Shown here: in pieces, positions 17,987 through 27,891 of the stretch | How the letters are laid out: each line of letters starts with the position of its first letter | Numbering within the stretch: position 1 is the stretch's first letter | Assembly: GCA_028283825.1 (NCBI GenBank) | Contig: JAPWJW010000003.1 | Location: forward strand, 62,001-126,000 | Direction of reading: 5' to 3' | From: Azospirillaceae bacterium | GTDB taxonomy: Bacteria; Pseudomonadota; Alphaproteobacteria; Azospirillales; Azospirillaceae | Length of the DNA: 64,000 nt | Notes under the pieces: generated by a model | Databases searched by the model: none | What the model saw: only the letters and a program-made list of their open reading frames with translations | What the model was told of the DNA's origin: nothing | Program-made: the position numbers and the translations under genes

Positions 17987-19804
17987 TCAGCCCCCGCTCT
18001 CCAACTCCTCCTTCAGCGCCTCCAGTTCCAGCCAGCGTTCTTCCGCCGTGGCCAGGTCCTGGTGGGCCTTTTCCAGGTCGGCGCTGGCCTTCTGGAAGGC
18101 GGCCGGATCGCGGGCGTAGAGATTGGCGTCAGCCAGCTTGGCCTCCAGCTTCTTCGCCTGGTCCGTCAGCTTGTCCATCAGGGCCGGCAGCTGGTCCAGC
18201 TCCCGCTGTTCCTTGTAGCCCAGCTTGCGCTTGGCCTTGGGGGCTTCCGCCGCCTTGGGTGCTGCATTTGAGCCCCCGGTGGCGCCACCGTTGATGGCTG
18301 CGCGTGCCGGGCGCTGGGTCAGGTAGTCGCTGTAGCCGCCGGCGTATTCCTCCACCACGCCGTCCCCCTCCACCGCGATGGTGGAGGTGACCAGCCGGTC
18401 CAGGAAATCACGGTCGTGGCTGACCAGCAGCAGGGTGCCGGGATAGTCGGTCAGGACCTCTTCCAGCAGGTCCAGCGTATCCATGTCCAAATCGTTGGTC
18501 GGTTCGTCCAGCACCATCAGGTTGCTGGGCTGCGCGAACAGCTTGGCCAGCAGCAGGCGGTTGCGCTCGCCACCCGACAACGCGCGGGTGGGCTGTTCCA
18601 GCATGCCGGGATCGAACAGGAAGTCGCGCATGTATGAGGCCACGTGGCGTGGGGTGCCGCCCACCACCACGCTGTCGCCGCCGAAGGGCAGCAGCACCTG
18701 GCGGATGCTCTGGTTGGGATCCAGCTGCGCCCGGCGCTGGTCGAACACCACGGTTTCCAGGTTGGTGCCGAGGCGGATGGTGCCGCTGTCGGGCGCCAGT
18801 TCACCCATCAGCATCTTCAGGATGGTGGTCTTGCCCGCACCGTTGGGGCCGATCAGGCCCACCCGGTCGCCGCGCAGGATGCGGGTGGAGAAGTCGCGGG
18901 CGATGATCCGCGTGCCTTCCGACCCCTCGAAACTCTTGGCGACGTTGGTCGCCTCGATCACCAGCCGGCCGGAGCCCTCGGCCTCCGACACCGCCAGCTT
19001 GACCTGGCCCTGGCGGTTGCGGTCGGCGCGGTCCTGGCGCAGGCCCTGCAGCGCGCGGACGCGGCCCATGTTGCGGGTGCGCCGGGCGCTGATGCCTTCG
19101 CGCAGCCACTTCATCTCCACCGCGATCTTGCGGTCCAGCTTGGCGAAGGCCGTATCCTCGGCGGCGAACACCTCATCCCGCCAGGCCTCGTATTCGGCGA
19201 AGGGGCGCTCCGTCTCGCGCATGGTGCCGCGGTCCAGCCACATGGTCTTGCGGGCCAGATTGTTCAGGAAGGTGCGGTCATGGCTGATCAGCAGCAGGCC
19301 GCCGCGGAAGGATTGCAGCGCCTTTTCCAGATACTCGATGGTGGGCAGGTCCAGGTGGTTGGTCGGCTCATCCATCAGCAGGACGTCGGGGTTGCTGACC
19401 AGGGCCTGGGCGATGGCGGCGCGGCGGGCCTCACCGCCCGACAGGGTGTTGGCGGCGCGGTCGCCCGGCAGGCTCAGTTCATCCAGCACGGCCTGCACGC
19501 GATAGGGCGCATCCTCCACCAGGCCGGCGCTGACGAAGTCGGCCACGGTGGCGTAGCCGCTGAAGTCCGGTTCCTGGTGCAGGTAGCCGATGCGGGCACC
19601 CGGCTGGATGTAGCGCTCACCCTTGTCCAGGTCGACGATGCCGGCCAGGGCCTTCAGCATGGTGGACTTGCCGCTGCCGTTGCGGCCGACCAGGGCCACC
19701 TTGTCGCCACGACCGATGGCGACATCCACGTTCTCAAACAGCGTGGTGGCGCCCAGGGTGATCTGGGCGCCCTTCAGGGCGACGATAGGCGGGGTGGGGG
19801 CCAT
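17987..19804 (-). CDS. uup: ABC-F family ATPase, Uup-like
   Basis: 605 residues with two ATP-binding cassettes and no membrane domain. The first Walker A is GRNGSGKST at about 40-48 with signature LSGGEARR; the second is GPNGAGKTT with LSGGERNR; both have DEPTNHLD/DEPTNDLD Walker B strings. A charged coiled coil forms the C-terminus (about 515-605), the Uup feature linked to DNA binding. ABC-F proteins act on ribosomes; Uup also affects transposon excision and branched DNA. Confidence 0.88.
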   Translation of the reverse strand: MAPTPPIVALKGAQITLGATTLFENVDVAIGRGDKVALVGRNGSGKSTMLKALAGIVDLDKGERYIQPGARIGYLHQEPDFSGYATVADFVSAGLVEDAPYRVQAVLDELSLPGDRAANTLSGGEARRAAIAQALVSNPDVLLMDEPTNHLDLPTIEYLEKALQSFRGGLLLISHDRTFLNNLARKTMWLDRGTMRETERPFAEYEAWRDEVFAAEDTAFAKLDRKIAVEMKWLREGISARRTRNMGRVRALQGLRQDRADRNRQGQVKLAVSEAEGSGRLVIEATNVAKSFEGSEGTRIIARDFSTRILRGDRVGLIGPNGAGKTTILKMLMGELAPDSGTIRLGTNLETVVFDQRRAQLDPNQSIRQVLLPFGGDSVVVGGTPRHVASYMRDFLFDPGMLEQPTRALSGGERNRLLLAKLFAQPSNLMVLDEPTNDLDMDTLDLLEEVLTDYPGTLLLVSHDRDFLDRLVTSTIAVEGDGVVEEYAGGYSDYLTQRPARAAINGGATGGSNAAPKAAEAPKAKRKLGYKEQRELDQLPALMDKLTDQAKKLEAKLADANLYARDPAAFQKASADLEKAHQDLATAEERWLELEALKEELESGG

Positions 19805-19838
19805 GGAAGCGATGTACTCGATATCTGGGTGTTAAGTG

Positions 19839-20627
19839 TCAGCGGCGCGGCACGGGCGTGCTTGCCCGCCGGCTTTGGATGGTGTCGTAGGCGGCGTTCA
19901 GCGCGGCCGTCTTCCGCGTGGCGATGGCCACGAACTCGGCTGGCAGGCCCTGGGCCATCACCGTGTCGGGATGGTTGTCGCGCAAGGCCTTGTGCCAGGC
20001 CAGCTTGATTTCGGCATCGCTGGCATCGCGGGTCACGCCCAGCACGGCGTAGGCGTCGTCCGGCGGGGCGTCGTGGCCGCCGGGCTTGCCGCCATGGATG
20101 TGGCGCAGGGCCTCGAACGTGGTCTCCCGGATGCCGAAGATGCGCGCGACCTCCGCCAGGAAGGACAGTTCCGCCGGGTGCAGGTGGTCGTCGGCGGTGG
20201 CGATATGGAACAGGCCGCCCAGCAGATCCTCCAGCACCGCAGGCCGATCCTGGAACAGGATGGCCAACTGGCGGGCATAAATCTCGAACCCGGCGGTATC
20301 GCGCCGGGCGATGTCGAAGACGCGGCCGACATTGCGCATTTCATCGGGCGGGATGTGGAACACCCGCTTGAAGGCGTCGATCTCCACCCGGTCCACCGTG
20401 CCGTCGGCCTTGGCCATCTTGGCGCCCAGGACGATGACGCCGATGGTGAAGGCCATGCTGTGGGTCTGGTCCGGCCGGCCGTCGGGGCCGGGCGGCAGGT
20501 TGGAACCGGTGGTCCCGGCGGCCCAGGCGTCGGCGGCATGGCCGGCGGCAATACCCAGCAAGGCGCCCAGCGGGCCACCCAGCGCGAACCCCGCGACACC
20601 ACCCACCACCTTGCCCCAGATGCTCAT
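19839..20627 (-). CDS. TerB-DnaJ co-chaperone, DjlA-like
   Basis: 262 residues. A Gly/Ala-rich N-terminal segment (VVGGVAGFALGGPLGALLGI) probably enters the membrane, a TerB-like helical domain occupies about 55-180, and a C-terminal J domain carries the HPD motif (NHPDTVMAQ). This is the DjlA layout, which stimulates DnaK at the inner membrane. The ATG at 20627 is chosen because the sequence upstream is intergenic in character. It follows the divergent AIM24-family gene by a 197-base gap. Confidence 0.85.
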   Translation of the reverse strand: MSIWGKVVGGVAGFALGGPLGALLGIAAGHAADAWAAGTTGSNLPPGPDGRPDQTHSMAFTIGVIVLGAKMAKADGTVDRVEIDAFKRVFHIPPDEMRNVGRVFDIARRDTAGFEIYARQLAILFQDRPAVLEDLLGGLFHIATADDHLHPAELSFLAEVARIFGIRETTFEALRHIHGGKPGGHDAPPDDAYAVLGVTRDASDAEIKLAWHKALRDNHPDTVMAQGLPAEFVAIATRKTAALNAAYDTIQSRRASTPVPRR

Positions 20628-20824
20628 CCGCTTGGTCCCGATCCGCCGTCGCGGGGCGCACCATAGCGGCACCGGGCGCGGACGCCAATGGCCACCGGCG
20701 GTTGGCCGGGGGGGCCAATTGGCGCCGGTGCCCTGGACCACCCCTTTGGCCGGCCTGTCGCCGGCCCGCCAATCTTGGTAAAAAAGGGGCCGCAACCGCG
20801 AACGATACCGGGAAGGGGTCGGCC

Positions 20825-21907
20825 ATGGCGCAATGGTTTTTCCACAATGGCCAGCAGCAGGCGGGCCCGCTGGAGGACGCGGCGGCGAGGGACTTCGCCC
20901 GTGCCAACCCCGGCGCCCATTGCTGGCGCGAAGGGTTCACCGACTGGCTGCCGGTGGGCCAGGTGGCGGAACTTTACGGCGGCACCGCATCCCCGCCGCC
21001 CCCACCCCCGCCGCCTGGTGGCGCCGCCGGCATCTGGGGCGCCTTCAGCAGCGCCATCGACAGCGCCACCAGCGCCTTCAACCAGGCGGCGTCCGGGGGC
21101 AATCCCTTCAGCACCGGTCCCGGTCCCGCCAACCCGCTGGCCTACACCATCCACGGCCATGAGATGCAGTATGTCGAGGTGGCCCTGGCCCCCGGCGACA
21201 GCGCCATCGCCGAGGCCGGCGCCCTGCTCTACAAGGACGCCAGCGTGGACATGGCGACCATCTTCGGCGATGGCTCGGCCCGTGACGGCGGCGGCGTGCT
21301 GGACCAGCTGTGGGGGGCGGGCAAGCGCGTACTGTCCGGTTCCACCCTGTTCACCACCGTCTTCACCCAGCGCGGTGTGGGGCAGGGCACGGTCGCCTTC
21401 TCCGCCCCCTATCCCGGCACCATCTCGGCCCTGAAGCTGTCCGACTATGGCGGGCGCCTGATCTGCCATAAGGACAGCTTCCTGGCGGCCGCGCGCGGTG
21501 TCGCCATCGGCATCTATTTCCAGCGCCGCATCCTGACCGGCCTATTCGGCGGCGACGGCTTCATCATGCAGAAGCTGGAAGGCGACGGCATCGTCTTCAT
21601 CCACATGGGCGGCACCCTGGTGGAACGCACCCTGGCGCCGGGTGAGGTCATCCACGTGGATACCGGCTGCCTGGCCGCCATGACCGCCGACATCGATTTC
21701 GACGTGGAACAGGTGGGCGGCATCAAGTCCATGCTGTTCGGCGGCGAGGGTCTGTTCTTCGCCCGGCTGCGCGGCCCCGGCAAGGTGTGGCTGCAAAGCC
21801 TGCCGTTCTCGCGCCTGGCCGGCCGCATGCTGGCCTCATCCCTGGTGGGAACGCGGGAGGAGGGGGGTGTGTTCGGCGCCATAGGCAACATCCTCGACAA
21901 GCGCTGA
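20825..21907 (+). CDS. GYF_2-AIM24 (TIGR00266) family protein
   Basis: 360 residues. The N-terminus (MAQWFFHNGQQQAGPLEDAA) is a GYF_2 domain, often found before membrane or protein-interaction modules. A proline-rich linker containing eight consecutive prolines follows, then the AIM24/TIGR00266 beta-rich domain (QYVEVALAPGDSAIAEAGAL to IKSMLFGGEGLFFARLRGPG). The family is widespread and without a firm biochemical role in bacteria. A possible Shine-Dalgarno GGAAGGGG precedes the ATG at 20825. Confidence 0.85.
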   Translation: MAQWFFHNGQQQAGPLEDAAARDFARANPGAHCWREGFTDWLPVGQVAELYGGTASPPPPPPPPGGAAGIWGAFSSAIDSATSAFNQAASGGNPFSTGPGPANPLAYTIHGHEMQYVEVALAPGDSAIAEAGALLYKDASVDMATIFGDGSARDGGGVLDQLWGAGKRVLSGSTLFTTVFTQRGVGQGTVAFSAPYPGTISALKLSDYGGRLICHKDSFLAAARGVAIGIYFQRRILTGLFGGDGFIMQKLEGDGIVFIHMGGTLVERTLAPGEVIHVDTGCLAAMTADIDFDVEQVGGIKSMLFGGEGLFFARLRGPGKVWLQSLPFSRLAGRMLASSLVGTREEGGVFGAIGNILDKR

Positions 21908-21960
21908 CATCGGGACGGCGCTAGACTGAGCGTCCGTTCCCAAGCCTGGAGAGTGTTCCC

Positions 21961-23352
<1,392 letters not shown>

Positions 23353-23373
23353 GGGCTTGTGGAACGGACATGC

Positions 23374-23412
23374 TCACCTCATTATCATGTGCAGGTCATG
23401 ATAATGAGGTGA
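23374..23412. promoter_or_regulatory. 16-bp perfect inverted repeat overlapping the RBS of the RHH gene
   Basis: TCACCTCATTATCATG (23374-23389) and CATGATAATGAGGTGA (23397-23412) are exact reverse complements around the 7-base loop TGCAGGT. The right arm includes the probable Shine-Dalgarno GAGGTG four bases before the ATG at 23416. It is AT-rich against GC-rich surroundings. It is most likely an autoregulatory operator for the ribbon-helix-helix protein; as RNA it would also hide the ribosome site. Confidence 0.7.
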
Positions 23413-23415
23413 TCC

Positions 23416-23703
23416 ATGTTTGGTGGGCAGGAACTGGCGACCGAACGGGTCACCACCTTGATGACACCGTCCGAGAAGGCCAACCTTGAGGCGAAGGCTC
23501 AAAAGGTGGGCGTGTCGGTCGGCGAATTCGTACGCCGTTCCGTTGATGCATTCGATCCGGAGGAGGCGACGTTGCTCACGCAGTTGGCGGCGCTGGCCAC
23601 CGAATTGGATCGTAGCAATCGTGATGCCTCGGACGCTCTCGACAAGGCGCTTGCCGATATTGAACTGACCCGGCGGCAACTCCGCGGTGGGGCTGGCGCA
23701 TGA
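23416..23703 (+). CDS. Ribbon-helix-helix/coiled-coil protein of unknown function
   Basis: 95 residues. Residues 10-42 (ERVTTLMTPSEKANLEAKAQ and VGVSVGEFVRRSV) fit a ribbon-helix-helix DNA-binding fold, as in antitoxins and MobC-like proteins. The rest is a predicted helical, heptad-like segment rich in Leu, Asp and Ala. It overlaps the next gene by four bases (ATGA). The large palindrome at its start suggests self-repression. It resembles an antitoxin in layout but the partner is not a known toxin. Confidence 0.7.
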   Translation: MFGGQELATERVTTLMTPSEKANLEAKAQKVGVSVGEFVRRSVDAFDPEEATLLTQLAALATELDRSNRDASDALDKALADIELTRRQLRGGAGA

Positions 23704-23900
23704 GTGCGATCAAGGACATTTTGAGTGGCCTCAAGACGACGATCGAGTTGAACACCAAGGTCGTGTCAGTGAGCAATGCCGTTTCCGAACTGACCAAGGA
23801 CGTGCGCAATTTGGACCGCCGCTTGGTGCGGGTGGAGACGATTATCGAGATTGCCCGCCCCGACGGATCGGTGCTGCGTATCGCACGCGACGATACCTGA
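23700..23900 (+). CDS. Small coiled-coil protein, partner of the RHH gene
   Basis: 66 residues, no family recognised. A heptad pattern runs over about residues 8-50 (LKTTIELNTKVVSVSNAVSE, LTKDVRNLDRRLVRVETIIE), followed by ARPDGSVLRIARDDT. The start overlaps the previous stop as ATGA, so the two are translated together. No catalytic residues stand out; binding to the coiled coil of its neighbour is a reasonable guess. Confidence 0.65.
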   Translation: MSAIKDILSGLKTTIELNTKVVSVSNAVSELTKDVRNLDRRLVRVETIIEIARPDGSVLRIARDDT

Positions 23901-23992
23901 ATCCCAATCAAGAAACCGCTTGCCTGAATTCCTGATTTGTGCCTTCATTGTTCCTAGTTTGTTCTTTCGCATTTCTGGCGATGGAGGGCGAT

Positions 23993-24223
23993 ATGGCTGC
24001 CGCGTTTCAATGGGGGCATCTGGACCAGGGGAACATCGTGGCCGACATGGCCACCGCCGTGGCGGTCTACGCCAACCCCAGGGATGAAATCGTCATCCGC
24101 CGCCAAGGCAGCTTTGATGCCGAGGATGATGTGGTGGTCATGCCGCTGAAAGTGGCGGAGGCGCTGCTGCGCCGTATGGAAAACCTGATCCAGGAAATCC
24201 GGGCGGAAACGGCGCTGAGCTGA
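23993..24223 (+). CDS. Hypothetical protein
   Basis: 76 residues, not recognised. The ATG at 23993 has GGAGGG seven bases upstream, so it is preferred over an in-frame start at 23939. The sequence (FQWGHLDQGNIVADMATAVA, then DEIVIRRQG and VVVMPLKVAEALLRRMENL) suggests a small alpha/beta fold. It lies between the RHH pair and hicA and could belong to either transcript. Confidence 0.55.
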   Translation: MAAAFQWGHLDQGNIVADMATAVAVYANPRDEIVIRRQGSFDAEDDVVVMPLKVAEALLRRMENLIQEIRAETALS

Positions 24224-24259
24224 TCGTCGCGCAACCGCTCTTTTCCCTTCTTCGCTTGG

Positions 24260-24274
24260 TGTGTATCATACACA
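24260..24274. promoter_or_regulatory. Palindrome at the hicA start
   Basis: TGTGTATCATACACA is a perfect 15-base palindrome whose last base is the A of the hicA ATG. HicB antitoxins commonly bind palindromes at the hicAB promoter. Likely autoregulatory operator. Confidence 0.55.
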
Positions 24275-24453
24275 TGAGAAGCGCTGACTTGATTCGGGAA
24301 TTGCAAGCGATCGGCTGGGTGCTGGACCGGGTGCGGGGATCGCACCATGTTTTCAAGCATCCACACCGCGTGGGCACCATCGTGGTTCCGCATCCCAAGA
24401 AGGAATTGGGCATGGGCTTGGTGGCGGCCATACGCAAGCAGGCTGGTCTGTAG
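24274..24453 (+). CDS. hicA: HicA mRNA interferase toxin
   Basis: 59 residues beginning MRSADLIRELQAIGWVLDRV, with the double-stranded-RNA-binding-like fold and the active-site His in RGSHHVFKHP. HPKKELGMGLVAAIRKQAGL closes the family pattern. The ATG at 24274 matches family N-termini; an upstream start at 24256 would lie across the operator. hicB follows 25 bases later. Confidence 0.9.
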   Translation: MRSADLIRELQAIGWVLDRVRGSHHVFKHPHRVGTIVVPHPKKELGMGLVAAIRKQAGL

Positions 24454-24478
24454 GGCGCATGCGATGGCGGAGGTCAGG

Positions 24479-24886
24479 ATGCGGTATCCCGTAGTGATCG
24501 AGCCGGGTGACGGCGACACGGCCTATGGCGTGATCGTGCCCGATCTGCCCGGCTGCTTTTCCGCCGGTGACACCTTGGATGAGGCGCTGAAGGCGGCGGA
24601 GGAAGCCGCCGCCGCTTGGCTAGACGCCATGCTGGATGAGGGCGGGGCCGTGCCGCCGGCCACCACCCTTGAAGCCTTGCGGGCCAACCCCGACTACACC
24701 GGCTGGATCTTCGCCATGATCGAGGTCGATCCCGCCGTGCTGGACGACAAAGTGGAACGGGTGAACATCACCTTGCCGCGCCGTGTCCTGCGCCGCCTGG
24801 ACAGTCTGGCCAAGGCGGCGGGGGAAACGCGTTCGGGCTATATCTCATCCCTGACCTTGCGGGATGAGGGGCGCCAGCGTGCCTGA
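24479..24886 (+). CDS. hicB: HicB antitoxin
   Basis: 135 residues. The N-terminal HicB fold is clear (MRYPVVIEPGDGDTAYGVIV, DLPGCFSAGDTLDEAL), and the C-terminal third (VNITLPRRVLRRLDSLAKAA) is a ribbon-helix-helix DNA-binding domain. I start at the ATG at 24479, preceded by GGAGG, rather than the ATG at 24464. It should bind HicA and the palindrome upstream. Confidence 0.9.
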   Translation: MRYPVVIEPGDGDTAYGVIVPDLPGCFSAGDTLDEALKAAEEAAAAWLDAMLDEGGAVPPATTLEALRANPDYTGWIFAMIEVDPAVLDDKVERVNITLPRRVLRRLDSLAKAAGETRSGYISSLTLRDEGRQRA

Positions 24887-24893
24887 GCGGTCG

Positions 24894-25301
24894 TCAACTG
24901 CGGGGCTGGCGGATGGCGACGACATCAATCCCAAGCGCGTCTCTCACCTTCAGCCAGGCGAGATCGGCCGTCAGGACCTTGGCCCGAAGCTGTTGGCCCA
25001 GGGATAAGCACGCCCGATCCCCCAGGGACAGTCCGGCGGACTTTGTGACGTGGCGCATCTGTGCCGCCAGCATGGCGTGATCGTTGGAGAAATCCACGGG
25101 GATCACGCCTAACGACAATATGGCCTCTGCGGCGGCATCGACCTGCCAGCCCTTGTCGCTCAGCTTGGTCAAAACCTCGGCGAAATTGACGCTGGTGATG
25201 AGGGCGCCGGGCAATTCGCCCATAACCACATTGGCGCCCGGCTCCGCCCATACCAGGGCAAGAACGGCAGAGGCGTCCAAGACAACGGCGCCCTCACTCA
25301 C
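24894..25301 (-). CDS. vapC: PIN-domain ribonuclease toxin VapC
   Basis: 135 residues. The PIN acidic residues are visible: Asp9 in VVLDASAVLAL, Glu42 in NFAEVLTKL, Asp95 in SLGDRACLSL and Asp113 near VLTADLAWL. VapC toxins cut tRNA or rRNA. It starts with GTG at 25301, overlapping the antitoxin stop by 8 bases. It ends 7 bases from hicB in convergent orientation. Confidence 0.88.
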   Translation of the reverse strand: MSEGAVVLDASAVLALVWAEPGANVVMGELPGALITSVNFAEVLTKLSDKGWQVDAAAEAILSLGVIPVDFSNDHAMLAAQMRHVTKSAGLSLGDRACLSLGQQLRAKVLTADLAWLKVRDALGIDVVAIRQPRS

Positions 25302-25548
25302 GGGCGGCTTCCGCCCGGCGCTCGGCGATCAGTTCATCGACCGGGCTGCCATCGGGCGATCCGTACTGTCGGGCCAGCTTCTGTACGCGGGCGACGGCGG
25401 CCTCAACTGTTTCCAGGATGATGCGGCCGTCTTCGACACGGGCCAACAGCTTGCCGCCGGCTTCCAGGCCCGCCGCCCGCCGCACTTCCAACGGGACGAC
25501 CACGCGGCCGTTGGCCGCCATTGTGGCGGGTTGGGATTTCCGTGTCAC
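25294..25548 (-). CDS. vapB: AbrB/MazE-type antitoxin VapB
   Basis: 84 residues. MAANGRVVVPLEVRRAAGLE is the SpoVT/AbrB swapped-hairpin DNA-binding domain, followed by an acidic helix and a toxin-binding tail. Start is GTG 25548; the ATG at 25521 is an alternative. It is the first gene of the vapBC pair and should repress it with VapC. Confidence 0.86.
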   Translation of the reverse strand: MTRKSQPATMAANGRVVVPLEVRRAAGLEAGGKLLARVEDGRIILETVEAAVARVQKLARQYGSPDGSPVDELIAERRAEAARE

Positions 25549-25615
25549 CGTGTTTCTCCGATGGCATTACCTGGAAACTATGCCACCGTGAGGGCGAATG
25601 GGCAATTGATGCCTT

Positions 25616-26314
25616 TCACAGCCCCAGCATCGCCAGCAGCGCGTCGAACGCCGCGTCCGCTTCATCCACCTGCGCCACGCGGTGCACGGGCGCCAGCGGG
25701 ATGCCGGGGGCGAAGCGGGCCAGGGTGGCCAGGGTCTCCTCCATCGGCACGGTGGCGCCGGGGGTTTCGCTGATGGCGATGGCGGCGACTTTCAGGCCGC
25801 GGCGGGCCAGCACGTCCAGGGCGGTCAGCGTGTGGCTGAGCGTGCCCAGGTAGCTGCCGGTGACCAGCACCAGCGGCAGGTCCAGCGCCACCATCCAGTC
25901 CAGCACCGTGCGGCTGTCGTCCATCGGCACCATGGCGCCGCCCACGCCCTCCACGAAGATCGGCGCGCCGGCGAAGGCGGCCCGCTCGCGGCACCATTCG
26001 ATCATGCCGTCCACGTCCAGCGGCCGGCCCTCGCGCGCCGCCGCCATGTCGGGCGACAGGGGGGCGGCGTAGCGGTGTGGGCTGATGCGCGCCACCTCTG
26101 CCGCTGTTACCGGCCGGTCCATGGCGGTCAGCAACTGGGCGGGGTCGCTGGCGGCCAGGCTGGCCGCATCATCCAGGTCGATGCCGCTGACGATAGGCTT
26201 CAGCGCGGTAGCGGGCACGCCCTTGGCCCGCAGGCGGCGGACCAGGCCGGATGTGACGAAGGTCTTGCCGATGTCGGTGCCGGTGGCGGTGACGAAAAAG
26301 GCGGTGGCGGTCAT
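25616..26314 (-). CDS. bioD: Dethiobiotin synthetase
   Basis: Closes the ureido ring of dethiobiotin from DAPA, CO2 and ATP. The 232-residue protein has the P-loop TATGTDIGKTFVTSGL, the LKPIVSGI segment and EGVGGAMVPMDD. It overlaps bioF by four bases, so bioFD form an operon that reads away from bioBA. Confidence 0.95.
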   Translation of the reverse strand: MTATAFFVTATGTDIGKTFVTSGLVRRLRAKGVPATALKPIVSGIDLDDAASLAASDPAQLLTAMDRPVTAAEVARISPHRYAAPLSPDMAAAREGRPLDVDGMIEWCRERAAFAGAPIFVEGVGGAMVPMDDSRTVLDWMVALDLPLVLVTGSYLGTLSHTLTALDVLARRGLKVAAIAISETPGATVPMEETLATLARFAPGIPLAPVHRVAQVDEADAAFDALLAMLGL

Positions 26315-27492
26315 GGGGCGGTCTCAATGGTCTTGAGCGGCAGGACGTGGGTGCGGATCAGACCGGCCAGGCGGTCGATCTCGGCGTCCGGCGTGCGGGC
26401 GGTGAAGGTGATGCGCAGGCGGGCGGTGCCGTCCGGCACGGTCGGCGGGCGGATGGCGGTGACCAGCAGGCCCTCTTCCGCCAGCAGGCGCTGGGCCGCC
26501 AGGGTGGTCTCGGCCGTGCCCAGGATGACGGGCACGATGGGGCTTGTCGCCGGGGGCAGGCCCACCTGTTCGGTGAAACGCCGGGCCTTGGCCAGCGGCC
26601 GGGCGCAGAGATCGGCATCGGTCGCGATGATGTCCAGCGCCTCGATGGCGCCGGCGACGGCGGCCGGGGGCAGGCCGGTGGAATAGATGAAGGTGCGGGC
26701 GCGCGTCTTCACCAGGTCGATCACCGCCTGGGACCCGCAGAGGTACCCGCCGTAGCCGCCCGCCGCCTTGCTGAGCGTGCCCATCTGCAAGGGGATGGCG
26801 GGCTTGTCCCCGAAGGCGAAGCTGGACCCCCGGCCGCCGCCCAGCACGCCCACGCCATGGGCGTCGTCGGTCATGAACCAAGTGTCGTGTTGGGCGCAGA
26901 GATCGGCCAAGGCGGGCAGGGGCGCCAGGTCGCCATCCATGGAAAAGACGCCGTCCGTCACCAGCAGGGCGCGGGCGTACCGGCCGCGATAGGTTTCCAG
27001 CACCTGGGCCGCGTGGGCCACATCGTTGTGGCGGAAGATGCGCAGGGTGGCACCGGACAGCTTGGCGCCGGCCCAGATGCAGGCGTGCGCCAACTCATCC
27101 ACCACGATCAGGTCCTTAGGGCCCACGAAGGTCGGGATGATGCCGGTGTTGGCCAGATAGCCGGACCCAAAGACGCACGCCGCCTCCGTGCCCTTGAGGG
27201 CGGCCAGCTTGCCCTCCAGCACATCGAACAGCGGGTGGTTGCCGGTGACCAGGCGCGAGGCGGCGGCACCCGCGCCATACCGCTCCACCGCCGCCACGGC
27301 CGCCGCCTTCACGCGCGGGTCGTGGGCCAGGTTCAGATAGTCGTTGCAGGAAAAGGACAGCAGGCGCCGGCCGTCGCGCGTGATCCACAGGCCGCCGTCG
27401 CCGCCCCGGTCGCTGTCCACCAGCCGCCGGCGCAGGGAGGCGGCGTCCATCTCGGCCAGCTTGGCCTCGGCGAATTCGGTCAGGGACTGCAT
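26311..27492 (-). CDS. bioF: 8-amino-7-oxononanoate synthase
   Basis: PLP enzyme that condenses pimeloyl-ACP/CoA with alanine. The 393 residues include the conserved SCNDYLNLAHDPRV, DDAHGVGVLGGGRG and the PLP lysine in MGTLSKAAGGYGGYLCG. Complete. Its ATG at 27492 faces bioB across a 399-base gap that must hold both promoters. Confidence 0.95.
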   Translation of the reverse strand: MQSLTEFAEAKLAEMDAASLRRRLVDSDRGGDGGLWITRDGRRLLSFSCNDYLNLAHDPRVKAAAVAAVERYGAGAAASRLVTGNHPLFDVLEGKLAALKGTEAACVFGSGYLANTGIIPTFVGPKDLIVVDELAHACIWAGAKLSGATLRIFRHNDVAHAAQVLETYRGRYARALLVTDGVFSMDGDLAPLPALADLCAQHDTWFMTDDAHGVGVLGGGRGSSFAFGDKPAIPLQMGTLSKAAGGYGGYLCGSQAVIDLVKTRARTFIYSTGLPPAAVAGAIEALDIIATDADLCARPLAKARRFTEQVGLPPATSPIVPVILGTAETTLAAQRLLAEEGLLVTAIRPPTVPDGTARLRITFTARTPDAEIDRLAGLIRTHVLPLKTIETAP

Positions 27493-27891
27493 GGGGGCTA
27501 TCCGTCGGGGAAGGTCGGCGGGAGCTTAGCGGCAAGCGGCGACACGATGCGTGCGAAAGTGCGGCGCCTGGGTTGCGGGGGCGCTTTTCACCCGCCATCT
27601 ACACAGCGCGAGTAAGAATGACGGGGGAACGCGATGTTGCTTTTTCGACGCCGACAGGGGCGGTCTTGGAAGAGATGGTTGGTGGCTGATCTTTTTGTCG
27701 GCCTCATCAGCATGCCGTTCTGACGCGCAATCATCTGTCGCTGCCGGGGCCCCGTACGACTGGACCTTTTCACCACCCTCGGCCCCACCAGGCGCCGCCC
27801 CGGTTTTTCTTGACCGGTTCCCACGCCTGCCGTTAGGTGCGGGCTGGCCTTGGGCTCCGGCCCCGCCCCGATATTCCAAGGATGTTATCCC
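27493..27891. other. Divergent bioF-bioB intergenic region
   Basis: No gene is supported here. It must contain promoters for bioFD and bioBA. I searched for a BioR-type TTAT-N2-ATAA palindrome and saw none, and no BirA-like operator. A G/C-rich stretch with GGGCTGGCCTTGGGCTCC just upstream of bioB can fold, but nothing resembles a known riboswitch. Confidence 0.5.

Noticed and set aside
23353..25615. Prophage or integrative element around the toxin-antitoxin genes
   Set aside because: No integrase, transposase, attachment-site duplication or structural phage gene is visible; the nearest tRNA is 13 kb away.
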